Source: an uncultured Mediterranea sp. (GTDB taxonomy: Bacteria > Bacteroidota > Bacteroidia > Bacteroidales > Bacteroidaceae). From it: a stretch of 55,770 nt of DNA. The position numbers and the translations under genes are program-made. Numbering within the stretch: the first letter of the stretch is position 1; each line of letters begins with the position of its first letter. Of this stretch, positions 47,676 to 55,770 are shown piece after piece. A model generated the notes under the pieces. It did no database searches, was not told where the DNA came from, and saw only the letters and a list, made by a program, of their open reading frames with translations. The stretch spans positions 1-55,770 of the forward strand of contig CAMGIP010000002.1 of NCBI GenBank assembly GCA_946056155.1. The letters are read 5' to 3'.

Positions 47676-48641
47676 TTAATTGTTTTCGGCAACTCTTGCA
47701 GCTTCGGCCTCTTTGAGCTCTTTATTCAGTTGCTGGGCCAGCTCAAGACCGATGTAGTTGTTGACGCTCTGGCAGGCATTGGTCGCAAACCGGATGCCAC
47801 AGGCGATAATCTGGTCCCACTCCTCTTCACTCAAGGTGGCGATGTCATCGTAGCGGACGTTGTACTTCAGCAGCCCAAAGACAATGCCTGCGTTGAAGTT
47901 GTCGCCTGCACCGATGGTGCTCACCGGCTCTATCTGCGGAATGGTATAGCGTTTCTTCACCGTGGAGGTATGGAGTGTAACCTCTCCTCCTCCAGCCGTG
48001 CAGATGAAGTTGGGGCAGTAGAACTTGACCTTGTCGCGGTAAATCTTGTCGGCATCATCCGAACCGTACAAGTAGAAGAAATCTTCCCGCGACCCGCGGA
48101 CAATCTGTGCATACTCGAAATTCTCGATGATGGTTGATCCCAGTCTGATGGCCTCCTCCTTGTGCGATGCGCGGAAGTTGGGGTCGTAGTAGATGATGGC
48201 CCGTGCTTCGCGTGCCCGGTCGAGCAGCTCCGTGATCTTGTCGCGCAAGACTGGATTCAAGGCATAATAGGAGCCAATCATCACGATATCATCTGCCTCA
48301 ATCTTGGGATAGCTGATATCCAGCCGCTCCTTAGGGTAGTTCTTGTAGAAGATATACTCCGCATCGCTTTGGTCGTTGAGGAAGGCCAAGGATACGGGTG
48401 ATTTCCCATCGGGGAAGACATTGACGTGGTCGGTAGAGATACCATTGTCGCGCATGAACTGCAGGATAAGGCGTCCAACATGGTCGTTGCCTGTCTCGCT
48501 GATGAAGTGGATCGGTACTCCGGCCCGTCCCAGCGACACGATGCCATTGAATACTGAGCCTCCCGGTGTGGCTGCCGTCGGCTGGTCATTTCGGAAGATG
48601 ATATCGAGGATGGTCTCGCCTATGCCAATAACTTTTCGCAT
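47676..48641 (-). CDS. PfkB-family carbohydrate kinase
   Basis: GETILDIIF..GGSVFNGIVSLGRAGV; STIGAGDNFNAGIVFGL (GAGD). Confidence 0.9.
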   Translation of the reverse strand: MRKVIGIGETILDIIFRNDQPTAATPGGSVFNGIVSLGRAGVPIHFISETGNDHVGRLILQFMRDNGISTDHVNVFPDGKSPVSLAFLNDQSDAEYIFYKNYPKERLDISYPKIEADDIVMIGSYYALNPVLRDKITELLDRAREARAIIYYDPNFRASHKEEAIRLGSTIIENFEYAQIVRGSREDFFYLYGSDDADKIYRDKVKFYCPNFICTAGGGEVTLHTSTVKKRYTIPQIEPVSTIGAGDNFNAGIVFGLLKYNVRYDDIATLSEEEWDQIIACGIRFATNACQSVNNYIGLELAQQLNKELKEAEAARVAENN

Positions 48642-48738
48642 AATACTTTGTTTTTGTGGCTGCAAATATCTGTAATTTTTCACAAACGACAATAAGAAAT
48701 ATTGTAATTTTGCAGGCTGAATGTAAACTTATTGAACA

Positions 48739-49983
48739 ATGACCCCCAACGATCTGCTATTTCATACTTACCATAGCCATACGCTCTCCAACGGACTTCG
48801 GATCATCCATCTCCCCTCGCTCTCTCCGGTAACCTATTGCGGATTTGCCGTGGATGCCGGCACACGCGACGAGCTGGAGCAGGAGCAGGGCATGGCTCAC
48901 TTTGTAGAGCACACCCTCTTTAAAGGTACAGCCAAACGGAAGGCCTGGCATATCCTCAATCGCATGGAGAATGTGGGCGGAGACCTCAATGCCTACACCA
49001 ATAAGGAGGAGACGGTCATCTATGCAGCCTTCCTCAATGAACATCTCTCCCGTGCGGCCGAACTGCTGAGCGACATTGTCTTCCACTCCCAGTTTCCTGA
49101 GCATGAACTGCAGAAAGAGTCGGAGGTGGTGATTGACGAAATCCAGAGTTACGAGGATTCGCCAGCGGAACTGATCTTCGATGATTTCGAGAACCTGATT
49201 TTCAGCGGTCACCCGTTGGGACACAACATCCTCGGTACGCCGGAACAGTTGAAACTGTTCACCTCACAGGATGTCAAGGCTTTTGTTTCCCGCTTCTACC
49301 ACCCAGGCAACATGGTCTTCTTTGTACTCGGCAACTATTCCTTCACCCGTATCGTCAGGCTGATGGAGCGGTTGGTTGGCAGTGAGCCGATGGTGGAGGT
49401 AGAGCGTGGGCGTCAGGCTCCTCCAGCCTACGTGCCCCGCATCCAACAGATAGCCAAGGAGACACACCAGAACCACGTGATGATTGGTGCCCGTGCCTAC
49501 GATGCCCACAACGGCAAGCGCACAGCCCTCTACCTGCTCAACAACATGCTCGGGGGGCCGGGCATGAACAGCCGTCTCAACCTGGCCCTGCGCGAACGGC
49601 GTGGACTGGTCTATAACGTGGAGGCCAACCTCACCTCCTACACCGACACCGGAACCTTCTGCATCTACTTCGGTTGTGATGCCGATGACCGGGAGCTCTG
49701 TATGGATCTGGTGCACCGGGAACTGAAGCAGCTGCGGGAGCAGAAATTGTCGCCTGCCCGGTTGGCCGCTGCCAAGAAGCAGCTCATCGGACAGATTGGT
49801 GTGGCGAGCGACAACAATGAGAATATCGCCCTCGGCATGGCCAAGATGTTTCTCCACTATAACCGTTTTGAATTGCCTCAAGCTGTCTGCCGGCGTGTGG
49901 ATGCCCTTACCGCAGAGCAACTCCTAGATGTGGCTGGAGAGATGTTTGCCCCAGGCTATCTCTCGACGCTAATCTACGGATAG
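48739..49983 (+). CDS. M16-family zinc peptidase
   Basis: GMAHFVEHTLFKGTAKR (HxxEH), GGDLNAYTNKEETVIYA. Confidence 0.93.
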   Translation: MTPNDLLFHTYHSHTLSNGLRIIHLPSLSPVTYCGFAVDAGTRDELEQEQGMAHFVEHTLFKGTAKRKAWHILNRMENVGGDLNAYTNKEETVIYAAFLNEHLSRAAELLSDIVFHSQFPEHELQKESEVVIDEIQSYEDSPAELIFDDFENLIFSGHPLGHNILGTPEQLKLFTSQDVKAFVSRFYHPGNMVFFVLGNYSFTRIVRLMERLVGSEPMVEVERGRQAPPAYVPRIQQIAKETHQNHVMIGARAYDAHNGKRTALYLLNNMLGGPGMNSRLNLALRERRGLVYNVEANLTSYTDTGTFCIYFGCDADDRELCMDLVHRELKQLREQKLSPARLAAAKKQLIGQIGVASDNNENIALGMAKMFLHYNRFELPQAVCRRVDALTAEQLLDVAGEMFAPGYLSTLIYG

Positions 49984-50185
49984 TCTTTCCCTCTCCAAGG
50001 AGCGAATCAGGATGCATCCTCTGTATCGGTTCAAGCTCTTCCAAAGCAAATCTTGGGATATCGACTTTCAAACGTTGTCAGCGTGTAAAAACTCCTCTCC
50101 CGAGTAGGCTCCTTTAACCCGCTCTTTTTTTCAGAAAACATCCCGATTTATAGTTCATGTGCGGGAAAAGTGCTATTTTTGCGGC

Positions 50186-52168
50186 ATGAGACAGAACAGA
50201 TTACATATAGATGACAAACAGCTCAGGTTGCTCCGTCGGTTGGCAGGAGTGGCCTTGACCCTTATTATACTCTACTCCTGTGCCAGCGTGGGACGCATCG
50301 AGGGCGGACCGTATGACGAGACACCGCCTGTATTCCTCAAAGGCACACCAGCACCGGGGGCACTTCATGCTACCAAGAAGAAGATTGTGCTGGAGTTTGA
50401 CGAATATATTAAGTTGGATAAACCGTCGGAAAAGGTGGTCATTTCCCCGCCCCAGATACAGCAGCCCGAAATCAAGGGTAGCGGGAAGAAGGTGGTCATC
50501 ACGCTCCAGGACACCCTGAAGGCCAACAGTACCTACACCATTGATTTTGGAGATGCCATCCAGGACAACAATGAGGGCAATCCGTTGGAGAACTTCTTCT
50601 ACACCTTCTCCACCGGCAATCGCTTGGACACCATGGCTGTGGCCGGGACGGTGCTCAATGCCATGAACCTGGAACCGATGAAGGGTATGCTAGTAGGTCT
50701 GCACAGCAATCTGGCCGACTCAGCCTTTACCACCACCCCCTTCGACAGAGTGGGACGTACCGACAGCCGCGGTCACTTCTCCATCCGTGGCGTGGCTCCC
50801 GGCAGCTACCACATCTATGCCTTGCAGGATGCTGATCAGAACGTTTTCTTCTCCCAGCCTTCCGAGGTAATTGCCTTCAACGACTCGCTGATAATCCCCT
50901 CTATGGAGGAGCGTGAACGGATGGATACCACCTGGATAGATTCGCTCACGGTAGATACCATCGTGCGTCGTCGTTACACCTACTTCCTGCCAGACAACAT
51001 TTTGTTGCGCTGTTTCAAGGAGATTCCTCCCTATAATCGTCGTTTCTTCAAGGGTGAGCGTCCCACGCAGAAGAGTTTCTCGCTCTACTTCAGCGCACCC
51101 ACCGATACACTTCCTGCCTTAGAGGGACTCAACTTCGATGCGAAGGATGCCTTTCTCATTGAGACACCTACCGGGCGGAGAGACACACTGACCTACTGGA
51201 TTCGCGACTCGTTGATTTACAAGATGGATACCTTGCAGGTGCGCCTTACCTATTATTATACCGACACGCTGCAGGAGCTTTCGCTCCGTTCCGACACCTT
51301 GAAACTGCTCTTCAAACAGCGGGTCAAGAGCGAGAAGGAGCTGGCTAAGGAGCGGAAGGAGAAGGAAAAAGAGCGCGAACGGCGCAAGAAGAAAGGGGAA
51401 GCTGATGTGGAGGAGATTCAGTTCCTCCCCATGGAGGTCTATGCCCCCTCCTCATTGGACATATTTGACTACTTGACCCTCTCTTTCCAGGAACCGGTGG
51501 CGCGTATCGACACGGCGGCCATACATATCCGACAGAAGGTTGATACCCTCTGGAACGATATTCCCTTTGACCTGGAAAGGGATTCTTTGGAACTGAAGCA
51601 GTACAACCTCTATGCCGACTGGGAGGCAGGAGAAAGCTATAGTATAGAGATAGACAGTACGGCCATTCACGGACTCTATGGGCTCTTTACCAACAAGGTG
51701 AAGCGGGAGTTCAAGGCTAAGCAGGTGGAGGAGTATGGACAGATTTTCTTCAACGTCAACGGGGCCGACTCCATCGCCTTCGTGGAACTGCTTGATGCTT
51801 CGGACAAGGTGGTGCGTACCGTACCGGTAACAGAAGGACGGGCCGACTTCTACTATCTTTCGCCAGGCAAGTATGGTGCACGTCTGATCAACGACACCAA
51901 CGGCAACGGGGTGTGGGACACGGGAAAGTACAGCGAGCACCTGCAGCCCGAAAAGGTGTGTTACTATCCACAGGTGCTGGAGCTGAAGGCCAACTTTGAC
52001 CTTACACAGGACTGGAATGTCAACCTCAATGCTCCCGATAAGCAGAAACCGGATGAGATGAAAAAGCAGAAACCGGATGATGAGAAGAAGAAAAAGGAGC
52101 GTGAACAGCGCAACCGTAATCGCAACGGATCCTCATCGGGGAACAGCGGACGGGGCTATAGCTATTGA
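50186..52168 (+). CDS. Ig-like (Big_5-type) domain lipoprotein
   Basis: Lipobox LYSCASVG; IEGGPYDETPPVFLKGTPAPGALHATKKKIVLEFDEYIKL. Confidence 0.85.
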   Translation: MRQNRLHIDDKQLRLLRRLAGVALTLIILYSCASVGRIEGGPYDETPPVFLKGTPAPGALHATKKKIVLEFDEYIKLDKPSEKVVISPPQIQQPEIKGSGKKVVITLQDTLKANSTYTIDFGDAIQDNNEGNPLENFFYTFSTGNRLDTMAVAGTVLNAMNLEPMKGMLVGLHSNLADSAFTTTPFDRVGRTDSRGHFSIRGVAPGSYHIYALQDADQNVFFSQPSEVIAFNDSLIIPSMEERERMDTTWIDSLTVDTIVRRRYTYFLPDNILLRCFKEIPPYNRRFFKGERPTQKSFSLYFSAPTDTLPALEGLNFDAKDAFLIETPTGRRDTLTYWIRDSLIYKMDTLQVRLTYYYTDTLQELSLRSDTLKLLFKQRVKSEKELAKERKEKEKERERRKKKGEADVEEIQFLPMEVYAPSSLDIFDYLTLSFQEPVARIDTAAIHIRQKVDTLWNDIPFDLERDSLELKQYNLYADWEAGESYSIEIDSTAIHGLYGLFTNKVKREFKAKQVEEYGQIFFNVNGADSIAFVELLDASDKVVRTVPVTEGRADFYYLSPGKYGARLINDTNGNGVWDTGKYSEHLQPEKVCYYPQVLELKANFDLTQDWNVNLNAPDKQKPDEMKKQKPDDEKKKKEREQRNRNRNGSSSGNSGRGYSY

Positions 52169-52217
52169 CCCGGCATCGTTAGAGAAAGATGTAAAACATA
52201 ACTAACGTAGCAGAGAT

Positions 52218-53066
52218 ATGAACCATAACATAAAGCGAGGAGGTCCAGGAGCCGTTGTTATGCTCCTGTTGCTTTGCCTTGGACTAATACCCATGGGACT
52301 GAAGGCACAATGCAAGGCCCATAATGAAGCCTTTAAGAGCGGTGAACGGGTGGAATATGACCTCTACTTCAACTGGAAATTTATTTGGAAGAAAGTGGGC
52401 AAGGCTACCCTCACTACCGATGCGGTGACCTATCAGGATCAACCGGCCTATCGCTATAGCTTGACCAGCGTCAGCAGCAAACAATGTGACTTCTTCTTCA
52501 AGATGCGTGATACGCTGACCTGCTACACCACTGAGTGGCTCGAACCGCTCTACTTCATCAAGGCGGCCGAGGAGGGGAAACGCCATACCGTGGATGAGGC
52601 TTGGTTCAGCTACAGCGAGGGTAAATCCATTGTGAAGCAGCGCCGTACCTGGCGCAATCCGGTACGTGATACGCAGGAGATGGAGTACAGCGATTCGCAA
52701 TGTATCTTTGATATGCTGAGCATTCTGGCTCAGGCCCGTTCCTATCGTGCGGAAGACTATAAGGTGGGTGACAAAATTCATTTTCCCATGGCCACCGGAC
52801 GCAAGGTGGAGCAGCAGACCCTGATTTATCGCGGGAAGAAGAGAGTGGAGGCCAACAACGACACCACCTACCGCTGCTTGGTTTTCTCCTTTGTGGAGTA
52901 TGACAAGAAGAACAAGGAGAAGGAGGTCATTACCTTCTTCGTCAGCGACGATCGCAACCACTTACCCATCCGTCTGGATCTCTATCTCAACTTTGGTTGT
53001 GCCAAGGCCTATTTCAAGCGGGTCAAGGGCAATCGCTATCCACTCACCTCTGTCGTGGATGACTGA
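52218..53066 (+). CDS. DUF3108 domain protein
   Basis: FKSGERVEYDLYFNWKFIWKKVGKATL; signal peptide. Confidence 0.85.
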   Translation: MNHNIKRGGPGAVVMLLLLCLGLIPMGLKAQCKAHNEAFKSGERVEYDLYFNWKFIWKKVGKATLTTDAVTYQDQPAYRYSLTSVSSKQCDFFFKMRDTLTCYTTEWLEPLYFIKAAEEGKRHTVDEAWFSYSEGKSIVKQRRTWRNPVRDTQEMEYSDSQCIFDMLSILAQARSYRAEDYKVGDKIHFPMATGRKVEQQTLIYRGKKRVEANNDTTYRCLVFSFVEYDKKNKEKEVITFFVSDDRNHLPIRLDLYLNFGCAKAYFKRVKGNRYPLTSVVDD

Positions 53067-53131
53067 CAGGTTCGTCACTTGCCGATTTCTCCCTCCGTGG
53101 TCTCTCTGAAAATTGGCTGAAATGATTTCCA

Positions 53132-53241
53132 AATTTCCTAGTTAGGGAAATTTTTTTCCTAACTAGCGCGTAAAATCTCTCTAACTAGGAAAATGTATGT
53201 ACTCTATCTGGGGAATTTTCACAACCCAACTGAGGCGTTTC
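53132..53241. repeat. 22-bp tandem repeat array (family A), locus 2, 5 units
   Basis: AATTTCCTAGTTAGGGAAATTT / TTTTCCTAACTAGCGCGTAAAA / TCTCTCTAACTAGGAAAATGTA / TGTACTCTATCTGGGGAATTTT / CACAACCCAACTGAGGCGTTTC. Confidence 0.82.
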
Positions 53242-53378
53242 AAGAGGAAAACAGCTGGTCTGTTCACTCCGTAGTTAAACCCAAACCGATCATTGGTCTG
53301 TCATGTGCAGGCAATCTCTCTTTATCTCCTCTGTTTTCCCGTTTTTCGGTTGCCGTGGAATCCCACCAGCGCTCTCAA

Positions 53379-53436
53379 GACGAAAAAATATCTGCACAGA
53401 AATAGAAGTTATGATCATCATAACGCTAATGACCTC
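53379..53436 (+). repeat. Dispersed repeat family C, copy 2
   Basis: GACGAAAAAATATCTGCACAGAAATAGAAGTTATGATCATCATAACGCTAATGACCTC; contains perfect GTTATGAT-C-ATCATAAC palindrome. Confidence 0.8.
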
Positions 53437-53461
53437 TTTATTTTGTCCTTTTGGGCAAAAA

Positions 53462-53500
53462 GAAATTCCCCTCCCGGATGGCTCCGAGCAGGGGAATTTC
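53462..53500 (-). terminator. Terminator of sdh/frd operon
   Basis: GAAATTCCCC/GGGGAATTTC 10-bp stem followed on minus strand by TTTTTG. Confidence 0.85.
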
Positions 53501-53534
53501 ATCGTGATATTAATCAAATGTAGAAAGGATACGA

Positions 53535-54290
53535 TTAGTCCTTCAGCTTAGCCTTGATGAAGTCACGGTTCAAGCGTGCAATGTTGCTGATGGATACGTT
53601 CTTAGGACATTCGGCCTCGCAGGCGCGAGTATTGGTGCAGTTACCGAAGCCCAGTTCATCCATCTTGCTCAGCATAGCCTTGGCGCGGCGAAGAGCCTCG
53701 GGCTTACCCTGCGGCAGCAGGTTGAGCTGGCTCACCTTAGCTGAAACGAACAGCATTGCAGAACCGTTCTTACATGCAGCTACGCAGGCACCGCAACCGA
53801 TACAGCTAGCGGCATCCATAGCCTCGTCGGCAATGGGTTTGGGAATCAGGATAGCGTTTGCATCCTGCGGAGCGCCTGTGCGGACATCAACATAACCACC
53901 AGCCTGCATAATCTTGTCGTAAGCGGTACGGTCCACCATCAAGTCCTTGATGACAGGGAAACCGGCCGAACGCCAAGGCTCAACCGTGATGGTGTCACCA
54001 TCCTTGAAGCGGCGCATATAGATCTGGCAGGTTGTAGCACCCGTTGCGGGGCCGTGGGGGTGACCATTGATATAGAGAGAGCACATACCGCAGATACCTT
54101 CGCGGCAGTCGTGGTCAAATACCACGGGCTCCTTGCCTGAGCTGATGAGCTGCTCGTTCAAGATGTCCAGCATTTCCAGGAATGAGGTATCACCGGGGAT
54201 ATCCTTCATTTGGTAGGTTTCAAAAGCGCCTTTCGCCTTAGGACCGGCCTGACGCCACACTTTCAGTGTGAAAGATATATTTTTGTCCAT
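53535..54290 (-). CDS. sdhB: Succinate dehydrogenase/fumarate reductase iron-sulfur subunit
   Basis: [52 protein letters not shown]. Confidence 0.96.
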   Translation of the reverse strand: MDKNISFTLKVWRQAGPKAKGAFETYQMKDIPGDTSFLEMLDILNEQLISSGKEPVVFDHDCREGICGMCSLYINGHPHGPATGATTCQIYMRRFKDGDTITVEPWRSAGFPVIKDLMVDRTAYDKIMQAGGYVDVRTGAPQDANAILIPKPIADEAMDAASCIGCGACVAACKNGSAMLFVSAKVSQLNLLPQGKPEALRRAKAMLSKMDELGFGNCTNTRACEAECPKNVSISNIARLNRDFIKAKLKD

Positions 54291-54328
54291 ACGTTTTGTA
54301 TTTCTTGATTCGTTAATAAGGTGAATGA

Positions 54329-55770
54329 TTAGCTCTTGTAGTTACGCGTCTGTACCTTGATGGCTTCGTAAACCAGAGGCTCTTTCAGCAAGACGGGAGC
54401 CTTCTCATCGCTTCCCTGGTATTCCCAGCAAGCTACGTAGAAGTAGTTCTCGTCATCACGCTTGGCTTCGCCCTCTTCGGTCTGGTACTCTTCGCGGAAG
54501 TGACCTCCGCAAGACTCGTTACGGTTGAGCGCGTCGTAGGCGATAAGCTCACCCATGGTGATGAAGTCCTGCAGACGGATGGCCTTGTCGAGCTCTACGT
54601 TCATGCCTTCCTTCGTGCCGGGGATGAAGAGGTTGGTCTCGAACTCCTTGCGGATCTCTTTCAGCTTGGCCAAGCCAGTCTTCAGACCTTCGGCGGTACG
54701 ACCCATACCCATGTATTCCCACATGATGTGACCCAGTTTCTTGTGGATAGAATCTACAGACTCCTTACCCTTGATGCTCATCAGGCGGTCAATCTTCTCC
54801 TGGATAGCCTTCTCGGCAGCGGCAAACTCAGGCAGGTCGGTAGAGAAGCGGGGAACGGTAATCTGGTCAGCCAGATAGTTCTGGATGGTGTAAGGCAGTA
54901 CGAAGTAACCGTCGGCCAGACCCTGCATCAGGGCAGAAGCACCGAGGCGGTTGGCGCCGTGGTCAGAGAAGTTACATTCACCGATAGCGAACAGACCCTT
55001 GATAGAGGTCATCAGTTCATAGTCCACCCAGATGCCACCCATCGTGTAGTGGATAGCGGGATAGATCATCATCGGATTTTCGTACGGACTAACGTCGGTA
55101 ATCTCCTCATACATGTCAAAGAGGTTGCCGTAGCGCTGGGCTACTACATCCTTGCCTAAACGGTTGATAGCTTCTGAGAAGTCGAGGAACACAGCCAGAC
55201 CGGTATTGTTCACGCCGAAGCCCTTGTCACAACGCTCTTTGGCAGCGCGGCTGGCTACGTCACGCGGAACGAGGTTACCGAAGGCGGGATAGCGGCGCTC
55301 CAGATAGTAGTCGCGGTCCTCTTCGGGGATATCCTTACCTTGGAGTGTACCCTCCTGCAGTTTCTTGGCATCTTCCAGTTTCTTGGGCACCCAGATGCGG
55401 CCGTCGTTGCGGAGCGACTCAGACATCAAGGTCAGTTTGGATTGCTTGTCACCGTGAACGGGGATACAGGTGGGGTGGATCTGTACGTAAGCGGGGTTGG
55501 CAAACCAAGCACCCTTGCGGTAGCAAGCCATGGCGGCAGAGCAGTTGCAGGCCATAGCGTTGGTAGAGAGGAAGTAGGCATTACCGTAACCACCCGTTGC
55601 GATAACCACAGCATGAGCAGCGAAGCGCTCCAGCTTGCCTGTTACCAGATTCTTGGCAATGATACCGCGAGCGCGGCCATCTACCAATACCACATCTTCC
55701 ATTTCATAGCGGGTGTAGAGCTTTACTGTGCCGGCAGCCACCTGATGGCTCAGCGCAGAGTAGGCACCCA
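54329..55770 (-). CDS. sdhA: Succinate dehydrogenase/fumarate reductase flavoprotein subunit (5' end outside window)
   Basis: [48 protein letters not shown]; frame runs to right window edge. Confidence 0.95.
   Translation of the reverse strand, partial: GAYSALSHQVAAGTVKLYTRYEMEDVVLVDGRARGIIAKNLVTGKLERFAAHAVVIATGGYGNAYFLSTNAMACNCSAAMACYRKGAWFANPAYVQIHPTCIPVHGDKQSKLTLMSESLRNDGRIWVPKKLEDAKKLQEGTLQGKDIPEEDRDYYLERRYPAFGNLVPRDVASRAAKERCDKGFGVNNTGLAVFLDFSEAINRLGKDVVAQRYGNLFDMYEEITDVSPYENPMMIYPAIHYTMGGIWVDYELMTSIKGLFAIGECNFSDHGANRLGASALMQGLADGYFVLPYTIQNYLADQITVPRFSTDLPEFAAAEKAIQEKIDRLMSIKGKESVDSIHKKLGHIMWEYMGMGRTAEGLKTGLAKLKEIRKEFETNLFIPGTKEGMNVELDKAIRLQDFITMGELIAYDALNRNESCGGHFREEYQTEEGEAKRDDENYFYVACWEYQGSDEKAPVLLKEPLVYEAIKVQTRNYKS

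Overview
Bacteroidales-type chromosomal window. Evidence for the lineage is many TAnnTTTG -7 promoter boxes, SusC/RagA remnants, and an inositol-lipid/sphingolipid gene cluster. It is mostly ordinary chromosome: lpdA, PBP4, AraC + RND efflux operon, succinate CoA-transferase, GH29, miaB, the ftsX-uppP-truB-queA-folK run, metK, kduI/kduD, GH109, ybeY, PfkB kinase, M16 peptidase, and sdhB/sdhA at the right edge. The main recognisable accessory system is a four-gene SMC-like operon (6502-12974) matching Wadjet/JetABCD (MksFEBG-type) plasmid/phage defence; its JetD has an unusual degenerate 18-bp-repeat linker. The least explained material is intergenic. There are three dispersed degenerate repeat families: a 22-bp-period array at two loci, an 8-bp-period GTYAACTC array at four loci, and a ~45-65 bp palindrome-bearing repeat at three loci with one conserved reading frame. 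A local 63-bp minisatellite encodes a 21-aa periodicity on the minus strand. Other notable items are a predicted folK-pgpA fusion joining folate and inositol-lipid genes, a likely SAM-responsive leader before metK, and several gutted gene remnants. All calls were made by reading the sequence and the supplied ORF translations; no database search was run.
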